A stretch of 64,000 nucleotides of DNA from Jiella avicenniae (GTDB taxonomy: Bacteria > Pseudomonadota > Alphaproteobacteria > Rhizobiales > Rhizobiaceae), in the NCBI RefSeq assembly GCF_021390325.1, contig NZ_JAJUWU010000013.1, forward strand, positions 30,074 to 94,073. The letters run 5' to 3'. The first letter of the stretch is position 1. Each line of letters starts with the position of its first letter. A program made the translations under genes and the position numbers. Shown here piece by piece: positions 44,853 through 52,500 of this stretch. The notes below the pieces were generated by a model. That model had not been told where the DNA came from. It did not search any database and worked only from the letters and a program-made list of their open reading frames with translations.

Positions 44853-45203
44853 CTACTCGGCGGCTTCCCGGATGCCGGCCGTCTCCTCGTCGAGCGAGAG
44901 TTCGATCACCTCGGTGAGCGGGTCGACCCGCGTCGCGAAGACGCGCACCCGGCCCTCGTCCGGGCCGCGCATCGCGCCGCTCTGCAGCGAGATCACCGCG
45001 TTGTGGAGCGGGCAGGTGACCGAGGAGTCGTGGACGATCCCCTGCGACAGCGGCCCGCCCTTGTGCGGGCAGCGATCCTCGGTGGCGAAGATCCGGTCCT
45101 CGGCGGTGCGGAACACCGCGATCCGGCCGAAGGGGGAATCGACGCAGCGCGCGCCGCGCCGCGGAATGTCGGTGACGAGACCGATCCTGTGCCAGTCGGT
45201 CAT
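44853..45203 (-). CDS. nirD: Assimilatory nitrite reductase small subunit NirD
   Basis: A 116-residue Rieske-type protein with both ligand pairs intact (DRCPHKGGPL and TCPLHNAVI), FAT and DP segments as in NirD. It overlaps the nirB stop by four bases (ATGA), so the subunits are made together. It assists the NirB catalytic subunit in NADH-dependent reduction of nitrite to ammonium in the cytoplasm. Confidence 0.94.
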   Translation of the reverse strand: MTDWHRIGLVTDIPRRGARCVDSPFGRIAVFRTAEDRIFATEDRCPHKGGPLSQGIVHDSSVTCPLHNAVISLQSGAMRGPDEGRVRVFATRVDPLTEVIELSLDEETAGIREAAE

Positions 45204-47653
45204 TCCGCGGCCTCCTGAAACGAGATGTCGGCCATCGGCTTGAACTCGTGGCTCGCCAGGCCGCCGCTCGCCCGGTCTGCCCAGGGATCGCGCTGGGCGA
45301 ACTTCTGGCTGAAGGCGAAGCGGTCGAAATAGACCCGGCGTTTCGCCGCGTCGTCGACGACGGCCGCCTTGATCGACTCCATCCCGACCCGCTTCGCCCA
45401 TTTGTAGATGCGCTCGAGATAGTGCCCCTGCTCGCGATAGAGCTGGACGAGGGCGACGATCGTCTCGAGCGCCTCCTCCTCGGTCTTCACCTGGGTGAGC
45501 ACCTCGGTGCCCTTGATGTCGAGCCCGGCCGCACCGGCGAAGTGGATCTCGTAGCCGGCGTCGGTGCAGATGACGCCGACGTCCTTGCAGGTCGCCTCGG
45601 CGCAATTGCGCGGGCAGCCGGAGACCGCCATCTTGACCTTGGCCGGCGTCCAGGACCCCCACATGAACTTTTCGACCCGGATGCCGAGGCCGGTGGAATC
45701 CTGCGTCCCGAAGCGGCACCAGTCGGTGCCGACGCAGGTCTTCACCGTTCTGAGCGCCTTGCCGTAGGCGGCGCCGGAGACCATGCCGGCGGCGTTGAGA
45801 TCGGCCCATACGGCGGGCAGGTCCTCCTTCTTCACCCCCAGCATGTCGATGCGCTGGCCGCCGGTGCATTTGACCGAGGGGATCTGGAACTTGTCGACGA
45901 CGTCGGCGATCGCCCTCAGCTCCTGCGACGTCGTCATGCCGCCCCACATGCGCGGCACGACGGAGTAGGTCCCGTCCTTCTGGATGTTGGCGTGGACGCG
46001 CTCGTTGATGAAGCGGGACTGGTCGTCGTCGACATATTCGCCCGGCCAGTCGGCGAGGAGATAGTAGTTCAGCGCCGGCCGACATTTGGCGCAGCCGCAG
46101 GAGGTCTTCCATTCGAGCTCCTGCATGACCTCGGGGATCGACTTCAGGGATTTCGCGACGATCAGCCGGCGCACGTCCGCATGGGAGAGGTCGGTGCAGC
46201 CGCACATCGGTTTGACGGCCTGAGGGTTGAAGGCATCGCCCAGCGTCAGCGCCATCAGCTGCTCGACGAGGCCGGTGCAGGTGCCGCAGGAAGAGGACGC
46301 CTTCGTGTGGGCGCGGACGTCTTCCAGCGTGGTCAGGCCCTTGGCCGTGATCGCGCCGGTGATCTTGGACTTGCAGATGCCGTTGCAGCCGCAGATCTCC
46401 GCATCGTCCGGCAGGGCTGCGGCGGCGGCGATGGGGTCGAGCGGGGATCCGCCCTGGTAGGACTGGCCGAAGATCAGCGTCTCGCGCATCTCCGAGACCG
46501 GCGTCTTCTTCTTCATCAGGTCGAAGAACCAGGCGCCGTCCGCCGTCTCGCCGTAAAGCACGGCGCCGATGATGCAGTCGTCCTTGACGACGAGGCGCTT
46601 GTAGACGCCGGCGCTCGCGTCCCGCAGGACGATCTCCTCGCGGTCGTCGCCCTCGGCGAAGTCGCCGGCCGAAAACAGGTCGATGCCGGTGACCTTCAGC
46701 TTGGTCGAGGTCACCGAGCCGAGATAGTGGCTCTCGCACGGTCCGCAGAGCTGCGAGGCGACGACCTCGGCCATCTCGTAGAGCGGCGCGACGAGGCCGT
46801 AGCACTGGCCGCGATGCTCGACGCATTCCCCGAGGGCAAAGACGTCCGGATCCGACGTGCGCATGTCGTCGCCGACCTTGATTCCCCGACCGACGTCGAG
46901 CCCGGCCGCCCTGGCAAGACCCGCCGAAGGGCGGATGCCGACGGCCATGACGACGATCCTCGCGTCGATGACGGTGCCGTCGTCGAGCTTCACACCCTCG
47001 ACCTTGTCCTCGCCGAGGATGGCGTGGGTGTTCGCCTTGGTGACGATGTCGATGCCGCGCGCCTTCAGGGAGCGTTCCAGGAGATAGCCGGCGGCGGGAT
47101 CGAGCTGGCGCTCCATCAGCGTCGGCATCAGGTGCAGGACGGTGACGTCCATGCCCCGCAGCTTCAGGCCGGCCGCGGCTTCGAGGCCGAGCAGGCCGCC
47201 ACCGATGACGACGGCGCGGCCGCCGCTCTTCGCCGCTTCCAGCATCGTCTCGACGTCGTCGAGGTCGCGATAGGTGAGGACGCCGGGCAGGGTGGAGCCG
47301 GGGATCGGGACGATGAAGGGGCTGGAGCCCGTCGCGATGATCAGCTTGTCGTAGGGCGCCGTGGTTCCGTCGGCTGCCGTGACGGTCTTGGCCGTGCGGT
47401 CGATCGCATCGACCCGCTTGCCCTTGTGGAGCGTCACGCCGTTGGCGGCGTACCAGGCGTCGTCGTGGGTGACGATCTCCTCATAGGTCTTTTCGCCGGA
47501 CAGCACCGGCGAGAGCATCAGCCGGTTGTAGTTGACCCGCGGCTCGGCGTTGAAGATCGTGACCTCGTACTGGCCGGGGGCCTTTTCGAAGAGGTGCTCC
47601 AGCGCCCGGCCGGGCGCCATGCCGTTGCCGATGACGACGAGCTTTTCAGGCAT
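45200..47653 (-). CDS. nirB: Assimilatory NADH-nitrite reductase large subunit NirB
   Basis: An 817-residue flavo-iron-sulfur-siroheme enzyme. The N-terminal FAD/NADH domain (LVVIGNGMAPGRALE; VIGGGLLGLEAAAGL) is followed by the Cys-rich [2Fe-2S]/BFD-like region (CGCNGICKSKI; SCGTCTGLVEQL; CGCAKCRPAL) and the siroheme/[4Fe-4S] domain (KCTGGQRIDMLG; CVGTDWCRFGTQDS; SGCPRNCAEATCKDVGVI). The ATG at 47653 gives the standard start. It reduces nitrite to ammonia. A long structured leader with a terminator precedes it, suggesting NasT-controlled antitermination. A nitrate reductase gene (nasA) is not in the unit. Confidence 0.97.
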   Translation of the reverse strand: MPEKLVVIGNGMAPGRALEHLFEKAPGQYEVTIFNAEPRVNYNRLMLSPVLSGEKTYEEIVTHDDAWYAANGVTLHKGKRVDAIDRTAKTVTAADGTTAPYDKLIIATGSSPFIVPIPGSTLPGVLTYRDLDDVETMLEAAKSGGRAVVIGGGLLGLEAAAGLKLRGMDVTVLHLMPTLMERQLDPAAGYLLERSLKARGIDIVTKANTHAILGEDKVEGVKLDDGTVIDARIVVMAVGIRPSAGLARAAGLDVGRGIKVGDDMRTSDPDVFALGECVEHRGQCYGLVAPLYEMAEVVASQLCGPCESHYLGSVTSTKLKVTGIDLFSAGDFAEGDDREEIVLRDASAGVYKRLVVKDDCIIGAVLYGETADGAWFFDLMKKKTPVSEMRETLIFGQSYQGGSPLDPIAAAAALPDDAEICGCNGICKSKITGAITAKGLTTLEDVRAHTKASSSCGTCTGLVEQLMALTLGDAFNPQAVKPMCGCTDLSHADVRRLIVAKSLKSIPEVMQELEWKTSCGCAKCRPALNYYLLADWPGEYVDDDQSRFINERVHANIQKDGTYSVVPRMWGGMTTSQELRAIADVVDKFQIPSVKCTGGQRIDMLGVKKEDLPAVWADLNAAGMVSGAAYGKALRTVKTCVGTDWCRFGTQDSTGLGIRVEKFMWGSWTPAKVKMAVSGCPRNCAEATCKDVGVICTDAGYEIHFAGAAGLDIKGTEVLTQVKTEEEALETIVALVQLYREQGHYLERIYKWAKRVGMESIKAAVVDDAAKRRVYFDRFAFSQKFAQRDPWADRASGGLASHEFKPMADISFQEAAE

Positions 47654-48215
47654 GGGCGAGAGGCTCCATGGAGTTGCGGCAGGGATCGGAATTGCGGCGC
47701 GGATCGATCGGCCGAAGGGATCGACCGGCCGCGGCGGAGAAGTGCGGCACCCCGACGTCATTTCCGGCGGGCGGAACGACGACGAAGCAACGTCCGAGGA
47801 TCGCGGTCGGGACCGGCATTCGGCAAAGTTCTCCCGTTGCCGGACGCAGGGAAGCGTCGGCCTGATGATGTTTGGACAAAGAAAAAGGCTGCCCGACCCT
47901 TCGCGTCACGACCGATGGTCTGTGACGGTGCAAAGAAGTGTCGGCAGCCTTGCCAGTGACGCCCGCCTTTGGACGCCGAATGTTGCGAGGCGACAGTAAC
48001 GCCTCACGGCATAGTGTTAGAGCAGACGGCGGCAGTCCGCAATGCGGACAAGCGCATTTTCGCAAGTTTTTTGAGCTTCAAAAAATAATGCACATAAAAT
48101 ATTCAAATTGAAATCGGCTTGGGCAGTGTCGACGCGAACGGGCTGAGCATTTGCCTTTCAGGAATGCACATCCGCCGGCTTCGGGCGCCGCCAGTCAGTT
48201 CGGGTCTGCCGCGGC
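47654..48215 (-). promoter_or_regulatory. Structured nirB leader: hairpins and attenuator, candidate NasT (ANTAR) target
   Basis: In the nirB direction this 562-bp stretch begins with an AT-rich promoter-like zone (48062-48120). Then come a hairpin GTCCGC-N3-GCGGAC (48035-48049), a second hairpin GAGGCG-N7-CGCCTC (47987-48005) and a long stem pairing 47941-47951 with 47885-47896, which encloses another hairpin (CGTCAC/GTGACG, 47904-47927) and ends in a run of five U. This order of hairpins then terminator, between nasTS and nirB, fits ANTAR-protein antitermination by NasT. The remaining 230 bp to the nirB start hold no gene. The exact hexaloops known for ANTAR targets were not unambiguously found. 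Confidence 0.65.
47882..47951 (-). terminator. Attenuator hairpin in the nirB leader
   Basis: On the minus strand AAGGCTGCCGA (47951-47941) pairs with TCGGGCAGCCTT (47896-47885, one bulged base), and the stem is followed directly by Us. Inside the loop a second hairpin with CGTCAC/GTGACG arms forms. It is an intrinsic terminator placed 230 bp before nirB, so it is likely to be conditional. Confidence 0.75.
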
Positions 48216-49334
48216 TCAGTCCTCGGCGTCGAACAGCCCGGCCGGCCGCTCGCCGGCTTCCGGGGAGTTGGTTCCGGTCCCGCCCATGGCCGCGTCGAAC
48301 AGGGTCGGCGAAAAGGTCTCGTCGGCGATCCTCAGGCCCGCATCGGAGGAAGGCGCGTCGCCCCAGCGGGTCATCTGGCGATAGAGCCAGCGGCCGTGGC
48401 GGGGGTCGGGCCGGTTGGCGCCGCCGCCGGCGAAGACCATGAAGTCGGCGATCTGGCGGAAACGGCCCGGCGCCGTTTCCAGCCGGCCGGCCAGCCCCGG
48501 CATCAGCGCGGCCTCGGCGACGTCGATCCGCTCCGGGGCGGAAAGGAGCCCGGCGAGGGTCTCGAAATTCTCCGGATCGGCGCACCAGGCGGCGGCGTCG
48601 CACAGGGCCATGACCAGGCTCGACAGCGTCTCGGGATTTTCCTCGGCGAAGGCCCGCCGGACGCCGAGCACCTTTTCCGGTCCGCGCCGCCAGATCTCCG
48701 CCCGGCTGGTGACGATCCGCCCCGCCCGCCGTTGCACCGCGATCGTCGCCCAGGGCTCGCCGGCGCAGAAGCCGTCGATGCCGCCGCCGGCGAGCGCGTC
48801 CGGCATCAGAGGCGGCGGCAGGACGGTGATCTCGACGTCCTTCTCCGGCACGACGCCCGAGGCGGCGAGCCAATAGCGAAGATCGTAGTTGTGGCTCGAA
48901 TGGGGATGGACGACGGCGAGCCGCAGCGGCGCCTCGCCGGCCTCGACGCGGCGCCGCACCACCGCCGCGAAAGCCCGGCCGGCGCTCGCCGGCGTTTCGT
49001 CGAATCCCTCCGGCGCGCACCGGTCCATCGTCTCGGCGACCGCGTTGGAAACGGTGATGCCGTTGCCGCCGAGCGCCAGCACCATCGGCGCCAGCATCGG
49101 CACGGGAAGCGGCCCGAGGCCGAGATTGGCGGCGATCGGCATCGGCGCCAGCATGTGGGCGCAGTCGAACTGGCCGACGCCGATCCGGTCGCGGACCGTC
49201 GCCCAGGAGGTTTCCCGCTGCAGCGACAGGACGACGCCGCGCTCCTCGGCAAAGCCCTTTTCGGCCGCGGCGATCAGGACGGCGCTGTCGAGAAGCGGCA
49301 CATAGCCGGCGCGGACGAAGCTCGGCCCGGCCAT
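48216..49334 (-). CDS. nasS: Nitrate/nitrite sensor NasS (NrtA/CmpA-like, cytosolic)
   Basis: A 372-residue protein related to the periplasmic NrtA/CmpA binding proteins but with no signal peptide (starts MAGPSFVRAGYVPLLDSAVLIAAAEKGFAEE), as in NasS. Segments such as RETSWATVRDRIGVGQFDCAHML and GGIDGFCAGEPW are typical of the nitrate-binding fold. In known systems NasS holds NasT inactive until nitrate or nitrite binds. The start codon shares a base with the nasT stop (TGATG), so the pair is coupled. Confidence 0.92.
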   Translation of the reverse strand: MAGPSFVRAGYVPLLDSAVLIAAAEKGFAEERGVVLSLQRETSWATVRDRIGVGQFDCAHMLAPMPIAANLGLGPLPVPMLAPMVLALGGNGITVSNAVAETMDRCAPEGFDETPASAGRAFAAVVRRRVEAGEAPLRLAVVHPHSSHNYDLRYWLAASGVVPEKDVEITVLPPPLMPDALAGGGIDGFCAGEPWATIAVQRRAGRIVTSRAEIWRRGPEKVLGVRRAFAEENPETLSSLVMALCDAAAWCADPENFETLAGLLSAPERIDVAEAALMPGLAGRLETAPGRFRQIADFMVFAGGGANRPDPRHGRWLYRQMTRWGDAPSSDAGLRIADETFSPTLFDAAMGGTGTNSPEAGERPAGLFDAED

Positions 49335-49924
49335 CAGTCGTCTCCGAGCAGGGTGTAGGCGGAAACGAGGCTGGCGGCGACCTCGCCGATCCGGCGGTTC
49401 TCGTTCATCGCGGTGCGGCGCAGCAGCTTGTAGGCCCCCGCCTCGTCGAGTTTCTTGGCCTTCATCAGGATGCCCTTGGCGCGGTCGATGATCTTGCGCT
49501 CGGCAAGCTCCGACCTGGCTTCTGCGAGTTCGCGCGACAGGCGGCTGACCGCATTGAAGCGCGAGATCGCCATTTCGAGGATCGGCTTGATCCGCTCCTT
49601 CTTCAGCCCGTCGACGACGTAGGCCGAGACGCCGGCCTCGATCGCCGCCTCGATCTCGGCGGTGTCGGAGCGGTCGACGAACATCGCCATCGGCCGCTTC
49701 ACCACGCGTGAGACCTGGAAGAAATGTTCGAGCTGGTCGCGGTTGGGATTTTCCAGATCGACGACGATGACGTCGGGCTCCAGCATCTCGATGCGCTTCA
49801 CCAGCCCGGCGACGGTGGTGACGACCGACACGTTGCCGTAGCCGGCCTCCCGCAGCCCTTCCTCGATGATCGAGGAGCGCAGGCCGTTGTCGTCGACGAG
49901 AAGGATGGTGAGCGGCTGCGACAT
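49334..49924 (-). CDS. nasT: ANTAR-type antiterminator response regulator NasT
   Basis: A 196-residue protein: an N-terminal receiver-like domain (ILLVDDNGLRSSIIEEGLREAGY) and a C-terminal ANTAR RNA-binding domain (LAERKIIDRAKGILMKAKKLDEAGAYKLLRRTAMNENRRIGEVA, residues about 133-178). NasT binds a two-hairpin leader RNA to prevent termination upstream of nitrate/nitrite assimilation genes. It is the first gene of the nitrogen unit, with its likely target leader 1.2 kb downstream before nirB. Confidence 0.94.
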   Translation of the reverse strand: MSQPLTILLVDDNGLRSSIIEEGLREAGYGNVSVVTTVAGLVKRIEMLEPDVIVVDLENPNRDQLEHFFQVSRVVKRPMAMFVDRSDTAEIEAAIEAGVSAYVVDGLKKERIKPILEMAISRFNAVSRLSRELAEARSELAERKIIDRAKGILMKAKKLDEAGAYKLLRRTAMNENRRIGEVAASLVSAYTLLGDD

Positions 49925-50120
49925 GAGGAGAATATTGCACCTGCGAAAATCGAATGCGCAACGGCAAAAAACGCGATCTGACGCTGCGGCCGAAAGTCCT
50001 TCGCCGGAAGGCTCCGCGAGAATCGGCCGTCTCGCGACGAAAATCGCCGCGCTTGATCCCGATCAATGCTCCTCGGGGCGCCGGGTCTAGTCTGGGTCCA
50101 ACCGGATGGAGATTCCCGAC

Positions 50121-51194
50121 ATGACCCAGATGATGAAAGCCGCCGTCGTCCATGCCTTCGGCGAGAAGCTCGTTCTCGAAGACGTCCCCGTGCCGCGGCC
50201 CGGCCCCGGCGAGGTTCTCGTCAAGGTCGCCGCTTGCGGCGTCTGCCACACCGATCTCCATGCCGCCGAGGGCGATTGGCCCGTCAAGCCGACACTGCCG
50301 TTCATTCCCGGCCACGAAGTGGTCGGCACCGTCGCCGAACTCGGGGCGGGCGTCACCGAGCTTTCGCTCGGCGACCTCGTCGGCGTGCCATGGCTGCACG
50401 ATGCCTGCCGCGCCTGCGAATATTGCGAAACCGGCTGGGAGACCCTGTGCGAGCACCAGCACAACACCGGCTACAGCGTCAACGGCGGCTTTGCCGAATA
50501 CGTCATCGCCGCGGCTCCCTTCGCGACGCGGCTGCCGGCCGGCGTCGATCTGGCCGCCATCGCGCCGATCCTCTGCGCCGGCGTCACGACCTACAAAGGC
50601 CTGAAGGAGACCGACGCCAAGCCCGGCCAATGGGTGGCGATCTCCGGCATCGGCGGCCTCGGCCACGTCGGCGTGCAATATGCCAAGGCGATGGGCTTCA
50701 ACGTCGTCGCCCTCGACATCGCGGCCGACAAGCTGGAACTGGCGAAGCGCGACGGGGCGGACGTGGCGATCGACGCCTCGGCGCCCGACGCGGTCGAGAA
50801 AGTGCTCGAGGTCACCGGCGGCGGCGCCCACGGCGTCCTCGTCACGGCGGTCTCCGTGCCGGCCTTCAACCAGGTGCTCCACATGGTGCGCCGGCGCGGC
50901 ACCGTCAGTCTCGTCGGACTGCCGGCCGGCGAGTTCCCGACGCCGATCTTCGACGTCGTCCTGAAGCGCATCACCGTTCGCGGGTCGATCGTCGGAACGC
51001 GCGCCGATCTCGACGAGGCGATCGCCTTTGCCGCCGCAGGCAAGGTGAAGAGCGAGGTGCGGACCGCGCCGCTCTCCGCGATCAACGAGATCTTCGCCGA
51101 TCTGAAGGCGGGCAGAATCGAGGGGCGCATGGTGCTCGACATCGACATCGCCGGGACCGCGCGACAGGCCGCGCCGGCGTCACGGGCCGCGTGA
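50121..51194 (+). CDS. adhP: Zinc-dependent alcohol dehydrogenase (AdhP-like)
   Basis: A 357-residue medium-chain dehydrogenase. The catalytic zinc ligands lie in CGVCHTDLHAAEGDW and GHEVVG, and the four structural Cys are in DACRACEYCETGWETLCEHQ. The NAD-binding fold has GIGGLGHVGVQYAKAMG followed by an acidic residue in ALDIAADK, favouring NAD. The ATG at 50121 (MTQMMKAAVV) has GGAG upstream, and an ATG at 50106 is in frame. The universal stress protein gene follows by 16 bp in the same direction. Confidence 0.92.
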   Translation: MTQMMKAAVVHAFGEKLVLEDVPVPRPGPGEVLVKVAACGVCHTDLHAAEGDWPVKPTLPFIPGHEVVGTVAELGAGVTELSLGDLVGVPWLHDACRACEYCETGWETLCEHQHNTGYSVNGGFAEYVIAAAPFATRLPAGVDLAAIAPILCAGVTTYKGLKETDAKPGQWVAISGIGGLGHVGVQYAKAMGFNVVALDIAADKLELAKRDGADVAIDASAPDAVEKVLEVTGGGAHGVLVTAVSVPAFNQVLHMVRRRGTVSLVGLPAGEFPTPIFDVVLKRITVRGSIVGTRADLDEAIAFAAAGKVKSEVRTAPLSAINEIFADLKAGRIEGRMVLDIDIAGTARQAAPASRAA

Positions 51195-51210
51195 GCGTCG
51201 GGAGGAGGCC

Positions 51211-52038
51211 ATGTACCGGACCATACTCGTCTGCCTCGATGCCGCCGAACGCGTCGACCGGCTGCTCGACGTCGTCCTGCCGATCGCCGAGAGGCACCGC
51301 GCCCACGTCGTCGGGCTGCACGTGACGCCGAGCGCGCTCGCCGATCTCGCCACGGAGATCTCGGTCGAATATCTGGAAGAGACGCGCAAGTCGCTGCGCC
51401 ATACGGCCGAGGCCGTGCGCGCCGCCTTCGAGGCGCGGGGCGCCGCGACGGCCGTTTCAATGGAATGGCGCTGCGAGGAGCCGAGCGCCCCCGACTATGC
51501 CCGGTCGGTGACCCGGCACGCCCTCTGCTCGGACCTCGTCGTCGTCGCCCAGTCGCACACGTCGGAATGGTTCGGCGGCGGGCTGGTCACGGACGTTCTG
51601 TTCGAGACCGGCCGGCCGATCCTCTTCGTGCCGCGGGAGGGACGCTTTGCCGCCGTCGGCGCGCGTCCCGTCGTCGCCTGGAACGGCACGCGGGAAGCGG
51701 CGCGGGCCGCCTTCGACGCAGTTCCGCTTATGTCGGAAGCAGAGGTCGTGCGGGTCATCGCCGTCGATCCGCATCGCAGCGACGCCAAGTCGGGCCTGGC
51801 GCCGGTCGCCGATCTCGCGGCTTCACTGGCGCGCCACGGCCTGAAGATCGAGGCGAACGCCACCTACAGCGGCGACATCGCCGTTTCGGACGCGCTGCTC
51901 AACTATCTCGCCGACGTCGGCGCCGACCTTCTGGTGATGGGCTGCTACGGTCATTCGCGCATCCGCGAGATGCTGTTCGGCGGCGTCACCCGGCAGATCC
52001 TGCAGCAGATGACCGCGCCCGTGCTGATGTCGCGGTAA
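51211..52038 (+). CDS. Tandem universal stress protein (UspA)
   Basis: A 275-residue protein made of two Usp domains. The second keeps the ATP-binding pattern GCYGHSRIREMLFGGVTRQIL (G-x2-G-x9-GG[VS]T). In the first the corresponding stretch (AQSHTSEWFGGGLVTDVLF) is altered. It directly follows the alcohol dehydrogenase gene and is probably co-transcribed, suggesting stress or low-oxygen response. GGAGGAG precedes the ATG. Confidence 0.9.
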   Translation: MYRTILVCLDAAERVDRLLDVVLPIAERHRAHVVGLHVTPSALADLATEISVEYLEETRKSLRHTAEAVRAAFEARGAATAVSMEWRCEEPSAPDYARSVTRHALCSDLVVVAQSHTSEWFGGGLVTDVLFETGRPILFVPREGRFAAVGARPVVAWNGTREAARAAFDAVPLMSEAEVVRVIAVDPHRSDAKSGLAPVADLAASLARHGLKIEANATYSGDIAVSDALLNYLADVGADLLVMGCYGHSRIREMLFGGVTRQILQQMTAPVLMSR

Positions 52039-52154
52039 GGCGGGCGAGAGGTCCGACGGCCGGGCGCCTGAGCCGATCCGGGGCGGCGTCCGGCGTGGCC
52101 GTGGACCCGGCCGGCTGAGCCCGCCATGTCGAACCGGGCTCGCGCCGGGCCGGA

Positions 52155-52316
52155 TCAGACGTAGCGGTCGAACATCCGGCTGTTCAGGCCGAGGCGGCGC
52201 AGCGCGGCCTCCGGCGGCTTGCGCCCGCCCTCGAGCGCGACCGCACAATGACGGGCTGCCCGAACGTCTTCGAAGAAATCGACCACGCCCGCGACGAAAC
52301 CTCTTTGGCGTTTCAT
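52155..52316 (-). CDS. Small basic DUF1127-like protein (53 residues)
   Basis: The reverse strand encodes MKRQRGFVAGVVDFFEDVRA and ends LRRLGLNSRMFDRYV: an Arg/Lys-rich protein whose C-terminal half (a short helix, RRLGL, then a second helix) resembles the DUF1127 module found in many small alphaproteobacterial proteins. AGGGA lies about eight bases before the ATG at 52316. It is convergent with the stress protein gene. DUF1127 proteins in relatives affect RNA turnover and phosphate or carbon metabolism, but this one is only similar. Confidence 0.65.
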   Translation of the reverse strand: MKRQRGFVAGVVDFFEDVRAARHCAVALEGGRKPPEAALRRLGLNSRMFDRYV

Positions 52317-52500
52317 TTCAACATTCCCTTTCAACTTTCATCTCCCTCAAGATAGACTTCCTATCGGAGGAGTTGAAGCGACGATCCGAGGGCTCTGCCA
52401 TGCAGAACGTGCATGTCTCGGGTGGATGATTTGTCGGCAAGGCATAGGCCGGCATCGCGCGCCGATGCCGGCGAGGCCTCGGTCGGGGCCACGGGGCGGT

